From contig NZ_FMUJ01000001.1 of the NCBI RefSeq assembly GCF_900100965.1, forward strand, positions 916,272 through 980,271: a DNA stretch of 64,000 nt. The letters are read 5' to 3'. Positions 32,995-42,161 of this stretch are shown here, piece after piece. The position numbers and the translations under genes were made by a program. The notes beneath the pieces are model-generated. The model was not told the origin of the DNA. It searched no databases and saw nothing but the letters and a program-made list of their open reading frames with translations. The first letter of the stretch is position 1; every line of letters starts with the position of its first letter. This stretch comes from Variovorax sp. EL159. GTDB taxonomy: Bacteria > Pseudomonadota > Gammaproteobacteria > Burkholderiales > Burkholderiaceae_C.

Positions 32995-33942
32995 TCAGCG
33001 GCCGATGTCGGCGGCTTCGCGGCGCCAGAACGCCGCGTCCGGGAACGTGCCCGCACCGGCTGCTGCGTTGTCCGCCATGTGCTCCGCGCGGCTCGTGCCC
33101 GGGATCGTGCAGGTCACGGCCGGGTGGCTCAGCACGAACTTCAGCAGCACCTGCGCCCAGCTCGTGCAGCCGATGTCGCCGGCCCAGGCGGGCAACGGCT
33201 TGTCGCGCAGCCGCCGCAACAGGCCACCGCCGCCGAAGGGCAGATTGACGATCACCGCCACGCCGCGCTCGGCCGCGAGCGGCAGCAGGCGCTGTTCGGC
33301 CTCGCGCGCATCGAGCGAATAGTTGATCTGCAAGAAGTCGAGCTTCTCGGCGCGCAGCACGGCCTCGACCTCGTCGTAGGCCGAGGCCGTGTAGTGCGTG
33401 ACGCCGATGTAGCGCACGCGGCCCTTGTCCTTCCAGCCGTGCAAGGTGGCAAGGTGCGTGCGCCAGTCGACGAGGTTGTGCACCTGCATCAGGTCCATCT
33501 GCTTCGTGCGCAGCCGGGTGAACGACTGCTCCATCTGCGCGATGCCGGCTTCGCGGCCCGAGGTCCAGACCTTGGTGGCGAGAAAGGCCTTGTCGCGCTG
33601 TCCGCTCGCGGCCAGCAGCTCGCCGGTGGTTTCCTCGGAGCGGCCGTACATCGGCGAGCTGTCGATCACCGTGCCGCTGGCCGCGAAGAGCGCATCGAGC
33701 ACGCCGGGCAGGCGCTGGTACTCGTCGCTGCCGGGGCGCTGGTCGAAGCCGATCCAGGTGCCGCAGCCGACGACCGGCAAGGCTTGCTGCGTGGAGGGAA
33801 TGGGGCGGGTGTTCATGCGGGGCCTGTCGTTCTGGGATGGCGCCGCCGCGAACGCGGGGAGCGCGGCGCCGGCGCACAGGGCGGCGCCCAGGCGCAGCAA
33901 CTCGGCGCGGGTGAGGGAGGCATCGTTCGGTGACGGCGGCAT
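32995..33942 (-). CDS. aldo/keto reductase, exported form
   Basis: 315 residues. From ATG 33942 the protein begins with a leader (LLRLGAALCAGAALPAFAAA) indicating export. The AKR barrel follows with GTVIDSSPMYGRSEETTG (Asp and Tyr of the tetrad), AFLATKVW (Lys), MDLMQVHNLVDW (His) and GVTHYTASAYDE. The C-terminus contains CTIPGTSRAEHMADN where NADPH-dependent members bind the cofactor. An exported NADPH-type enzyme is odd; a start at 33816 (MNTRPIP) would give a cytoplasmic protein instead. It is divergent from a LysR gene 106 bp away. Confidence 0.88.
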   Translation of the reverse strand: MPPSPNDASLTRAELLRLGAALCAGAALPAFAAAPSQNDRPRMNTRPIPSTQQALPVVGCGTWIGFDQRPGSDEYQRLPGVLDALFAASGTVIDSSPMYGRSEETTGELLAASGQRDKAFLATKVWTSGREAGIAQMEQSFTRLRTKQMDLMQVHNLVDWRTHLATLHGWKDKGRVRYIGVTHYTASAYDEVEAVLRAEKLDFLQINYSLDAREAEQRLLPLAAERGVAVIVNLPFGGGGLLRRLRDKPLPAWAGDIGCTSWAQVLLKFVLSHPAVTCTIPGTSRAEHMADNAAAGAGTFPDAAFWRREAADIGR

Positions 33943-34048
33943 CGGGACGCCAGTATCCGGCGGGAAAGCGCAGCGAGGGGCCATGACGCCAGGCCGCCCC
34001 TGTGCTCCAATCCGCCTTTCTCCCGCTTCGTCTCGCTTCATATTCATC

Positions 34049-34975
34049 ATGGGAATGCCACTCTCGCTCCTTCGCATGGCCTCGCTGGACCTCGTGCGGG
34101 GCTTTGTCGCGGTGGGCCGGCGCATGAGCATTTCGCTGGCGGCGCAAGACCTGTGCCTCACGCAGTCGGCGGTCAGCAAGCAGATCCATGCATTGGAAGA
34201 ACAGCTGGGCGTGAAGCTGCTGGTGCGCGGCCATCGCTCGATCTCTTTCACCGCCGAGGGCGAGCGGCTCTTTCGCAGCGCCGATGGTGCCGTGCAGCAG
34301 CTGCAGGACGTGATGGGCGGCATCCGCCAGGCCGGCGAGCAGCGCCCGGTGACGCTCAGCGCCAGCATCGGCATGACCGGGCTCTGGCTGCTGCCGCGGC
34401 TGGCCCATGTGCAGAAGCTGCATCCGGGCGTGGACGTGCGCGTCTCGTCCAACAACCGGCTGGCTGACCTGCGCAACGAGGGCATCGACCTGGCCATCCG
34501 CTACACCACGCCCGCGCTGGCACCGGCCGGCGCGTTGCGGCTCTTCGGCGAAACGGTGGCGCCCGTGGCGCACCCTTCGCTGGGCCTGAAGTCGCTGCGT
34601 TCGGCCGGGGCCGTGTCGGGCCTGTGCCTGCTGGCGTTCGAAGATCCGCAGCACCCGTGGCTGCAATGGAGCGACTGGCTGGCGTCGTTGGGCTGGGCCG
34701 ACGCGAAGCCGCAGGCCGTGCTGCACTTCAACCAGTACGACCAGCTGATCCAGGCGGCGCTGGCCGGGCAGGGCGTGGCGCTGGGGCGTCTCGAGCTGAT
34801 CCAGCCGCTGCTCGATGAAAAGCGCCTCGTGCGCGTGGCCGCGCCGGAGCCGGTCCAGTCATCGGGGCATGCCTATTGGCTGATCCAGGCCGAGGACGCG
34901 CCGCGCGAAGAAGTGCGCCACGTGGCCGCATGGCTGGCGGCCGAGGCGCGGCAGCAGCAATCAGGCGGTGCCTGA
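34049..34975 (+). CDS. LysR-family regulator (GcvA-like)
   Basis: 308 residues. The HTH (LDLVRGFVAVGRRMSISLAAQ, then LTQSAVSKQIHALEEQLGVKLLVR) is of the GcvA/AmpR subgroup. The effector domain has the characteristic VTLSASIGMTGLWLLPRL start and GIDLAIRY. ATG 34049 is used; ATG 34055 is equally possible. It is divergent from the aldo/keto reductase and overlaps the isomerase gene at its 3' end by 15 bp. Confidence 0.92.
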   Translation: MGMPLSLLRMASLDLVRGFVAVGRRMSISLAAQDLCLTQSAVSKQIHALEEQLGVKLLVRGHRSISFTAEGERLFRSADGAVQQLQDVMGGIRQAGEQRPVTLSASIGMTGLWLLPRLAHVQKLHPGVDVRVSSNNRLADLRNEGIDLAIRYTTPALAPAGALRLFGETVAPVAHPSLGLKSLRSAGAVSGLCLLAFEDPQHPWLQWSDWLASLGWADAKPQAVLHFNQYDQLIQAALAGQGVALGRLELIQPLLDEKRLVRVAAPEPVQSSGHAYWLIQAEDAPREEVRHVAAWLAAEARQQQSGGA

Positions 34976-35587
34976 GCCTGCTGCCGCCTGGCAGAACGCC
35001 AGGGCTTCGTCGAGGCGGTCGTTGCCCCAGAACATCTCGTCGCCGGCAAGGAAGGTCGGCGCGCCGAAGATGCCTTTTTCGGCGGCGGTTTCGGTCTGGC
35101 GCCGCAGCCGCAGCTTGTTGGCGTCGGAGATGGCCTCCTCGATGATCCGGTGCGCCGGCAGGCCGAGGCCGGCCAGCAGGTCGTGCATGGCCTGGGGCGA
35201 ATCGATGTCGCGGTCTTCGGCGAAGTTCAGCGCCATCGTGCGGCGGCAGAACTCGCCCATCCACGGTTGCGTGGCGCCCACCAATGCGATGCGCAGCGGC
35301 AGCACGGCCGGGCGCGGAAAGCTGGTTGGCTGCCGCCACGGCAGGCCGTACTTGCGGCACTGGCGGGCCATGTCTTTCCACGTGTAGTCGCCTTTCTCTT
35401 TCTGCAGCACGAAGGGCGACGACCCCCAGCCGAACGAGCGAAAGATCGGCCCGAGCAGAAAGGGCTGCCAGCGGATGCCGACACCATGGCGCGCCGCTTC
35501 TTCCTCGATGCGCATGACGCTCAGGTAGCTGTAGTTGCTGCCGAAGTCGAACCAGAAATCGAGCATGGGGCGTGTGGGCGAAGTCAT
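34961..35587 (-). CDS. 2-hydroxychromene-2-carboxylate isomerase family protein (DsbA/GST-kappa fold)
   Basis: 208 residues. The thioredoxin-like start LDFWFDFGSNYSYLSVMRIEE has the Ser-type glutathione-activating site. WQPFLLGPIFRSFGW follows, and GIFGAPTFLAGDEMFWGNDRLDE closes the fold. NahD-type enzymes isomerise a naphthalene-degradation intermediate using glutathione, but many homologues have other roles. The ATG overlaps the stop of the upstream CmcJ-like gene (ATGA), which makes a coupled two-enzyme unit. Confidence 0.9.
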   Translation of the reverse strand: MTSPTRPMLDFWFDFGSNYSYLSVMRIEEEAARHGVGIRWQPFLLGPIFRSFGWGSSPFVLQKEKGDYTWKDMARQCRKYGLPWRQPTSFPRPAVLPLRIALVGATQPWMGEFCRRTMALNFAEDRDIDSPQAMHDLLAGLGLPAHRIIEEAISDANKLRLRRQTETAAEKGIFGAPTFLAGDEMFWGNDRLDEALAFCQAAAGSGTA

Positions 35588-36423
35588 TCGAACACCACCA
35601 GGCAGCGGGCTTCGATGCTTTCGCGCAGCGGCGCGTCGGCGGGCGCATCGGGGTGGTCGAAGGCCGCATGCGGCGTGTAGCGCGACACGCCGCTCAACTG
35701 CGAGTCGTACTGCTTGAAGACCAGCGCCTCGTGCCGGTCCATCGCCGAAAAGTACGACCAGCGGTGCGAGGGCGAATGGGTCGCCAGGTAGATCTCGCCG
35801 GTGCGGCGCGGGTAGCGCACTTCGGCGCTGACCAGGTCCTTCGCCATCACCGAGCGCGCATCGCACACGGCCAATGGGGTGTCAAGCACCGGGCCCCTGA
35901 TCGAGCGCCAGACGTTGACGATGCAGTAGCGCCGCACGGCTGCGGCCTCATCGGGGTCGGCCAGCACCATGGCCAACCGGCGGCGGCCGGACTCCTCGGT
36001 GTAGTCGTTGTGGATGCGGCCGTTGGCCGCGGCCTTGCCGTCGCTCGCGCGGCGGCCGAAGCTCAAGGCTGCGCGGTCGGCTTCGCGGCGGCGCACCAGA
36101 TGGTCGAACACGTAGGCCCGGGTGCCGCCCGTCACTTGCAGCGCCAGTTCGGCGACCTCGCGGTGGTAGATGGCCGTGACCTCGGCGTCGTCGAGGAAGT
36201 CGGCCACGGCCGTGGGTGCATCGCGAAGCACGAAGCCTTCGCGCTCGATGTCGGTGGGAGTTGCGGCGACGCGTGCGTCCGAGATCGGCATGGGGCGCAG
36301 CTCGTAGCTGCCGCTTTCCCAGGGCGTGTCGGGTGGCGGCGGGAAGGTGTAGCTGAACGGGCGCAGCGCGGAAGGCTGCAGGTAGTTCAGGCCGGCGGTG
36401 ACGGTGGCGGTGGGGTGGTTCAT
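35584..36423 (-). CDS. CmcJ/NvfI-family oxygenase-like protein
   Basis: 279 residues from ATG 36423 (AAAGGAGCCCCGC upstream). The fold is recognisable from LNYLQPSALRPFSYTFPPPP, an iron-site-like IHNDYTEESGRRRL (H-x-D), CIVNVWRSIRGPVLDTPLAVCDA and HSPSHRWSYFSAMDRHEALVFKQYDS (distal His). Relatives act in cephamycin 7-alpha-hydroxylation (CmcJ) and fungal meroterpenoid pathways (NvfI, an Fe-dependent oxygenase). The bacterial substrate is unknown. It is co-translated with the GST-kappa-type isomerase, so both may act on one small aromatic or terpenoid compound. Confidence 0.85.
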   Translation of the reverse strand: MNHPTATVTAGLNYLQPSALRPFSYTFPPPPDTPWESGSYELRPMPISDARVAATPTDIEREGFVLRDAPTAVADFLDDAEVTAIYHREVAELALQVTGGTRAYVFDHLVRRREADRAALSFGRRASDGKAAANGRIHNDYTEESGRRRLAMVLADPDEAAAVRRYCIVNVWRSIRGPVLDTPLAVCDARSVMAKDLVSAEVRYPRRTGEIYLATHSPSHRWSYFSAMDRHEALVFKQYDSQLSGVSRYTPHAAFDHPDAPADAPLRESIEARCLVVFE

Positions 36424-36560
36424 GCGGGGCTCCTTTGCCTGGCATTGGAGCGAAAGCACGGCCCCGGCTCAAACGACTTCTGCTCGCCTTGGCATGAGCC
36501 ATGGGAATATGAAAAAGCCAACCCGGAAGAAAAGCCTCCTCCTTCTTGCGACCCATGAAA

Positions 36561-36580
36561 TACTGTATAAAAATACAGTT
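36561..36580. promoter_or_regulatory. LexA box of the imuA-imuB-dnaE2 operon
   Basis: CTGTATAAAAATACAG is a perfect CTGT-N8-ACAG palindrome with AT-rich interior and flanking TA, almost the E. coli consensus. It is centred 22 bp upstream of the imuA ATG and covers the likely -10 region, so LexA would block transcription until DNA damage. Confidence 0.9.
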
Positions 36581-36592
36581 AACAGTTCAATC

Positions 36593-37402
36593 ATGGGCCT
36601 CCCTTTCCTCGACTCCTTTTCCGCTGCCGCAGGCCGTGGCGTCTGGCACGCCGACGAGCTTGGCCTGGCCGATGCGCAGGTCACTGCCACCGGCCATGCC
36701 GCGCTCGACGCGCAATTGCCGGGCGGCGGCTGGCCGGTCGGCGCCATGACGGAACTGCTGCAGGCCTCGCCCGAAGCCCACGTCTGGCGGCTGCTGCTGC
36801 CCGCGTTGGCGCAGGCGGTGGAAGTGCGCGGCGGCCCGGTCGTGCTGATCGGCGCGCCTTACGAGCCTTGCGGCCCTTCGCTCGCGGCGCAGGGCCTGCC
36901 GGTAGAGGCCCTGATGTGGGTCCGCAGCGATGCCGCCCCCGCGCGCCTGTGGGCCTGCGAGCAGGCGCTGCGCTGCGCCGACGTGGCCGCCGTCGTGGCC
37001 TGGCTGCCGCAGGCGCGCGTGGCCGAGCTGAGGCGGCTGCAGCTGGCCGCCGCCCAGCACGAGGTGCTGCTCTTCGTGTGCCGGCCCCGATCGGTGGCGC
37101 AGTCGGCGTCGCCTGCGCGGCTTCGCATCCAGGTCGAGCGTTGCGAGAGCGACAGCGCGCAGATCGAGCTGCACATCCTCAAGCGTCGCGGCCCGCCGCT
37201 GGCTTCGCCGGTGATGCTGCCCGCGCGCAACGAACGCATGGCCGCGCTGCTGGCCGCCGCCCGGTTGCGGCGCAGGCTGCGCTTGCAGCAACTGGGTACG
37301 GTGCCGCCTGCGGGCGAGGCGGCATCGCAGGCCACCGTGGTCCGCATCAACGCGTGGAAAGGAGGCCCCAATGCACTGGATCGCATTGCGGTGGTCGCTT
37401 GA
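36593..37402 (+). CDS. imuA: SOS mutagenesis protein ImuA
   Basis: 269 residues. ATG 36593 starts PFLDSFSAAAGRGVWHADEL; the frame is open upstream but contains the LexA box. RecA/SulA-like fold: LPGGGWPVGAMTELLQ, then VVLIGAPYEPCGPSLAAQGL, and a basic C-terminus (AARLRRRLRLQQL) probably contacting ImuB or RecA. ImuA is the regulatory component of the ImuA-ImuB-DnaE2 translesion complex. Its 3' end overlaps imuB by 32 bp. Confidence 0.92.
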   Translation: MGLPFLDSFSAAAGRGVWHADELGLADAQVTATGHAALDAQLPGGGWPVGAMTELLQASPEAHVWRLLLPALAQAVEVRGGPVVLIGAPYEPCGPSLAAQGLPVEALMWVRSDAAPARLWACEQALRCADVAAVVAWLPQARVAELRRLQLAAAQHEVLLFVCRPRSVAQSASPARLRIQVERCESDSAQIELHILKRRGPPLASPVMLPARNERMAALLAAARLRRRLRLQQLGTVPPAGEAASQATVVRINAWKGGPNALDRIAVVA

Positions 37403-38720
37403 AGCCGACACGCCCGACGCACAGCAGCCGCTGCCCACGCCCGAGGCCCTGGGCTGGTGGGCGCTGCAGTACACGCCCCATGTCGCATGGCAAGACGAAG
37501 CCCTGATGCTCGAAGTCTCCGCCTGCGAGCGGCTGTGGGGCGGGCGGCTGCAAATGATGCGGGGGCTGCTCGCCGCCAACCCTGTCCCTGATGCGCGCAT
37601 GCTGGGCGCGCAGGGCGCCACCAGCCTGATCGCGCTGGCGCGGCTGCGCCTGTTCTCGCGCGACGAAGAACGGCCGAAGAACATTCCGGAGGGCCTGCCG
37701 CTCGACACCCTGAGTGCCGCGCATGCGCACCTCGACCTGCTCGCGCGGCTCGGCTGCCGCACCTGGGGCGACGTGGCCGCCTTGCCGCGCGGCGGCCTCA
37801 CGCGGCGCTTCGGCGCGGACTTGCGCGAGGCGCTCGACAAGGCCTGGGGCCTGCGCCCCGAAAGCCACACCTGGCTCACGCTGCCCGACGTGTTCGAGCA
37901 GAAGCTGGAGCTGCCCGCGCTCGCCGTGACCGCGCCCGAGCTGATGTGGTCGGCCAACCGCCTGCTGATGGCGCTGCAGTTCTGGTTGCGCGCACGCCAG
38001 CGCGGCGCGCGTGCGCTCGAGCTGCAATGGACGCTCGACCTCAAGCGCTTCAACGGCGTGAACCTGCCGCCGCACCAGCAGGTCACCGTGCGCACGGCCG
38101 AGCCCACGCAGGACATGGCGCACCTGCGCCGCCTGCTGTCCGAGAAACTGGCGCTCACCACGCTCGCAGCGCCCACGAGCTGGCTCCGGCTGCGCACCCT
38201 CGAAACCGATCCGTGGGCCGGCGCCAGCACCAGCTTTCTGCCGGAAGACAACCGCAAGGGCGACAAGCTGCACGAGATGGTCGAGCGGCTCAGCGTGCGG
38301 CTCGGCGCCGCGCAGGTCGTGGTGCCGTCGGCGCAGGCCGACCACCGGCCCGAGCGCAAGCAGGCATGGCGGCCCGCGCTGCAGAAAGACAAGGCGCCCG
38401 AGAAGGTCCGAAAAGACGCGAAGGCCGTGGCCTCGCAGCCCGATGCGCTCTATCCGCCATGGCTGCTGCCCGAACCCCTGCTGCTGGAAATGGACGGCGA
38501 GCGGCCGTGCTACCTCGGGCCGCTGAGCAAGCTGATCGGGCCGCAGCGCGTCGAAGCCGGCTGGTGGGGCGACAAGAACGACGGCGGCCAGCCCGCGATG
38601 CGCGACTACTACGTGGCGGAAAGCCCCGAAGCCGGGCTGGTGTGGATCTTTCGCGAGCGGCCTGCCGCGCGCTTTTCTTCCGGCGAAGTGCGCTGGTACC
38701 TGCAAGGCTTCTATGCCTGA
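37371..38720 (+). CDS. imuB: ImuB, Y-family polymerase-like scaffold
   Basis: 449 residues. The N-terminus (WIALRWSLEA) and the palm region (ALMLEVSACERLWGGRL) follow the Y-family layout, but the paired catalytic carboxylates of active DinB are absent, as in all ImuB proteins. A DinB-like fingers/HhH segment (RLGCRTWGDVAALPRGGLTRRFG) and little finger follow. ImuB acts as adaptor, binding the sliding clamp, ImuA and DnaE2. Overlapping ends with imuA (32 bp) and dnaE2 (8 bp) show tight co-translation. Confidence 0.93.
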   Translation: MHWIALRWSLEADTPDAQQPLPTPEALGWWALQYTPHVAWQDEALMLEVSACERLWGGRLQMMRGLLAANPVPDARMLGAQGATSLIALARLRLFSRDEERPKNIPEGLPLDTLSAAHAHLDLLARLGCRTWGDVAALPRGGLTRRFGADLREALDKAWGLRPESHTWLTLPDVFEQKLELPALAVTAPELMWSANRLLMALQFWLRARQRGARALELQWTLDLKRFNGVNLPPHQQVTVRTAEPTQDMAHLRRLLSEKLALTTLAAPTSWLRLRTLETDPWAGASTSFLPEDNRKGDKLHEMVERLSVRLGAAQVVVPSAQADHRPERKQAWRPALQKDKAPEKVRKDAKAVASQPDALYPPWLLPEPLLLEMDGERPCYLGPLSKLIGPQRVEAGWWGDKNDGGQPAMRDYYVAESPEAGLVWIFRERPAARFSSGEVRWYLQGFYA

Positions 38721-41700
38721 TCCCAGTGGCAAGCAGATGCGGGCGCTCATGCCTGCCAAGGTGCATGTGCTGCCGCAGCGGTTCAGGCCGGTGCCGGGGT
38801 TGCCTGACTATGCCGAGCTGCACTGCCTCACGAACTTCAGCTTTCAGCGCGGCGCATCGATGCCCGAGGACATGGTGGAGCGCGCCTACCACCTGGGCTA
38901 TTCGGCACTGGCGATCACCGATGAATGCTCGGTGGCAGGCATCGTGCGCGCGCATGTCGCGTTGCGCGACCTGCCTGCGAAGCTGGACGAGTACGAACGC
39001 GAGAACCCCGACGAGCCGCCGATTCCGCGTCACCCCGATTTCCGGTTGCTGTTCGGCAGCGAGTTCCGCTTCGAGCGCTTCAAGCTCGTGGTGATCGCGA
39101 ACGACACCGAGGGCTGGGGCAACCTCTGCGAGTTCATCACCGTCGCGCGCAACACCGAATTGCCCAAGGGCGAGTACCGCGTGAGCTGGGAAGGCAGCGA
39201 CGTGGCCTCGCTGCAGCGCTGCCAGGTTCTCTTCGTGCCGCATCGCGCCCCCGGCCGCGCGGTGGACGTCGCCACGCTGCATGAAGACCTGATGGCCGCC
39301 AAGGCGCTTTACGGCACCAACCTCTGGCTGGCGATGGAGCTGTTCAACGAACTCGACGACGACCTCTGGTTCGTCACGCTGATGCAGGCGGGCGAAGAGG
39401 CGGGCGTGCCGCTGGTGGCAGCTGGCGATGTGCACATGCATGTGCGTGCCTGCAAGCCTCTGCATGACGTGCTGACGGCCGTGCGCGAAGGCAAGACCGT
39501 GGCCGAGTGCGGCTTTGCGCTGGAGTCGAATGCCGAGCGGCATCTGCGGCAGCGGATGCGGCTGGCTGAGCTTTATCTGCCGCAGATGCTGGCGAATACG
39601 CTGGTGGTGGCCGGGCGGTGCAGGTTCGATCCGGAGGTGATTCGGGAGAACTACAAGTACCCGCTGGAAATGCTGGGAAGCAACGAGACAGCGACGCAGA
39701 CGTTGGCGCGCAAGACCTGGGAAGGAGCGCTGGTGCGCTATCCAGGCGGCATTCCCGATGCGGTGCGTGCGCAGTTGCACAAGGAGCTGGACCTGATCCG
39801 CGAGCTCGAATACGAGATGTTCTTCCTCACGGTGGAAGACATCGTGCGCTTTGCCAAGTCGCAAGACATCCTCTGTCAAGGCCGTGGTTCATCAGCCAAT
39901 TCGGCGGTCTGCTATTGCCTCGGCATCACTGCGATCAATCCGGAAAAGGGCCACCTGCTGTTCGAGCGTTTCCTGAGCCGCCATCGCCGCGAGCCGCCGG
40001 ACATCGACGTCGACTTCGAGCACCAGCAGCGCGAAAAAGTCATCCAGTACATCTACGAGAAATACGGCCGCGAGCGTGCAGCCATCGCCGCCGTCGTCAT
40101 CTGCTACCGCGCACGCAGCGCCTTGCGCGACGTGGGCAAGGCCATCGGTATCGATGAGCGGCTGATCGATGAATTCGCCAAAGACCACTACTGGTTCGAC
40201 GACACCGTGCTGGGCGAACAACTGCGCCAGGCAGCCGCGCGCGTCGGCGTGGAAGAAGACGAACTCAAGCTGATGCAGTGGATCGAGCTCACGCAAAAGC
40301 TCAAGGGCTTTCCGCGTCACCTGAGCCAGCACGTCGGCGGCTTCGTGCTCACGCACACCAAGCTCACGCGGCTGGTGCCGGTCGAGAAGGCCTCGATGAA
40401 AGACCGCTCCGTCATCCAGTGGGAGAAAGACGACCTCGAAGCCATGGGCATGCTCAAGGTCGATGTGCTCGCGCTCGGCATGCTCAGTGCGATCCGGCGC
40501 GGGCTCGACCACATGAACCGCTGGCGGGGCTCGATGGTGCAGATGCATCACATCCCGAACGACGACCAGAAGGTGTTCGACATGATCTGCGATGCCGACA
40601 CCATCGGCGTGTTCCAGATCGAGAGCAGGGCGCAGATGTCGATGCTGCCTCGCCTGAAGCCGCGTACCTACGAAGACCTGGTGATCGAGGTCGCGATCGT
40701 GCGGCCGGGTCCGATTCAGGGCGGCATGGTGCATCCATATCTCAAGCAGCGCGAGCGGGTCGCCAAGAAGCTGCCGATTGTTTATGAGGATGACGAACTT
40801 CGCCCCGCACTCGAACGCACGCTGGGCATACCGATCTTCCAGGAGCAGGTGATGCAGATCGCCATGATCGCGGCCAAATTCACGGCCGACGAGGCGGACC
40901 AGTTGCGCCGCGCGATGGCGGCATGGAAACGCAAGGGCGGCCTCGGCAAGTTCCACGACAAGCTCGTGAACGGCATGGTCGATAACGGCTACAAGGCCAG
41001 CTTTGCCGAAGCCATCTTCAAGCAGGTCATGGGCTTCGGCGACTACGGCTTCCCCGAAAGCCACGCCGCCAGCTTCGCGCTGCTGGTCACCGTGAGCAGC
41101 TGGCTCAAAAACTACGAGCCCGCTTGCTTCCTCGCCGCATTGCTCGATTCGCAACCCATGGGCTTCTACAGCCCATCGCAGCTCGTGCAGGATGCGCGCC
41201 GCCATGGCGTCGAGGTGCGGCCGGTCGATGTCACGTGCAGCGACATCGAGACCACGCTCGAAGCCCGCGCCCCTGATGCACCACGCATGCCGTCGGGCAC
41301 CGACGCGCGCTACGCCGACCGCCTGGGCAACGAGAACCAGCCCGCCGTGCGGCTCGGCCTGAACCGCATTGCCAGCCTCAGCAAGGACGGCGCCGAACGC
41401 CTGCTGAAAGCGCGCGCGCAAGCGCCTTTCACCAGCACTGAAGATCTGGCATTGCGCGCCGAACTCGACGGCAAGGACATGGCGGCGCTCGCCGCGGCCG
41501 ATGCGCTGATGTCGCTCTCGGGCCATCGACGCCAGCAGGTGTGGGACGCCACCGCGCAACATCGCTCGCCGGCCCTGCTCAAGGGTGTGCCGATCCACGA
41601 GCAGGTGCTGCTGTTGCCCGCTGCGTCCGAGGGCGAGGAGATCGTCGGCGACTACGCATCGCTGCGCCTCACGTTGCGCCGCCACCCGCTCGCGCTGCTT

Positions 41701-42063
41701 CGCCCGCGCCTGGCGCGCATGAAGCTCATGAGCGCGGAGGAACTGCGCGCGCAGCCCACCGGGCAGACCGTGCGCGCCTGCGGCATCGTCAAGGGCCGCC
41801 AGCGGCCTGGAACGGCCAACGGCACGATCTTCGTCACGCTCGAAGACGAGACCGGCAACGTCAACGTGATCGTCTGGAACCACGTCATCGATGCCTGGCG
41901 CGAGCCGCTGCTGAAGTCGCACCTGCTCGCGGTGCAAGGCACCTGGCAGCGCGACGACGACAGCGGCGGCAAGGTGCAGCACCTGATCGCCACCGGCTTC
42001 AAGGACCTGACGCCGCTCATGGGCCGGCTCGCGCAGAGCAACACGAGCCGGGACTTTCATTGA
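38713..42063 (+). CDS. dnaE2: error-prone DNA polymerase DnaE2 (ImuC)
   Basis: 1116 residues, the usual DnaE2 length. PHP domain at the N-terminus (YAELHCLTNFSFQRGASMPEDM, then AITDECSVAGIV). The C-family catalytic motif PDIDVDFEHQQR lies near residue 430, preceded by CQGRGSSANSAVCYCLGI. Further blocks are QHVGGFVLT, GDYGFPESHAASFA and a C-terminal OB domain (GIVKGRQRPGTANGTIFVTLEDETGNVNV). It performs translesion synthesis with ImuA/ImuB after SOS induction. ATG 38713 overlaps imuB; ATG 38749 is an alternative. Confidence 0.96.
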   Translation: MPDPSGKQMRALMPAKVHVLPQRFRPVPGLPDYAELHCLTNFSFQRGASMPEDMVERAYHLGYSALAITDECSVAGIVRAHVALRDLPAKLDEYERENPDEPPIPRHPDFRLLFGSEFRFERFKLVVIANDTEGWGNLCEFITVARNTELPKGEYRVSWEGSDVASLQRCQVLFVPHRAPGRAVDVATLHEDLMAAKALYGTNLWLAMELFNELDDDLWFVTLMQAGEEAGVPLVAAGDVHMHVRACKPLHDVLTAVREGKTVAECGFALESNAERHLRQRMRLAELYLPQMLANTLVVAGRCRFDPEVIRENYKYPLEMLGSNETATQTLARKTWEGALVRYPGGIPDAVRAQLHKELDLIRELEYEMFFLTVEDIVRFAKSQDILCQGRGSSANSAVCYCLGITAINPEKGHLLFERFLSRHRREPPDIDVDFEHQQREKVIQYIYEKYGRERAAIAAVVICYRARSALRDVGKAIGIDERLIDEFAKDHYWFDDTVLGEQLRQAAARVGVEEDELKLMQWIELTQKLKGFPRHLSQHVGGFVLTHTKLTRLVPVEKASMKDRSVIQWEKDDLEAMGMLKVDVLALGMLSAIRRGLDHMNRWRGSMVQMHHIPNDDQKVFDMICDADTIGVFQIESRAQMSMLPRLKPRTYEDLVIEVAIVRPGPIQGGMVHPYLKQRERVAKKLPIVYEDDELRPALERTLGIPIFQEQVMQIAMIAAKFTADEADQLRRAMAAWKRKGGLGKFHDKLVNGMVDNGYKASFAEAIFKQVMGFGDYGFPESHAASFALLVTVSSWLKNYEPACFLAALLDSQPMGFYSPSQLVQDARRHGVEVRPVDVTCSDIETTLEARAPDAPRMPSGTDARYADRLGNENQPAVRLGLNRIASLSKDGAERLLKARAQAPFTSTEDLALRAELDGKDMAALAAADALMSLSGHRRQQVWDATAQHRSPALLKGVPIHEQVLLLPAASEGEEIVGDYASLRLTLRRHPLALLRPRLARMKLMSAEELRAQPTGQTVRACGIVKGRQRPGTANGTIFVTLEDETGNVNVIVWNHVIDAWREPLLKSHLLAVQGTWQRDDDSGGKVQHLIATGFKDLTPLMGRLAQSNTSRDFH

Positions 42064-42161
42064 GCGCCGGCGTGCCGCCTGCCGAAACCGCCATCCCTCG
42101 AATGCAACCGATGGTTCCATGCCTCGCACCGCCGCCGACTTTTCGCTAACCTGTTTCTTCC

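Noticed and set aside
39892..42129. Very long open frame on the minus strand across the dnaE2 gene
   Set aside because: It is the antisense shadow of a high-GC gene: His/Arg/Val-rich composition, no domain, while the plus strand encodes an intact DnaE2.
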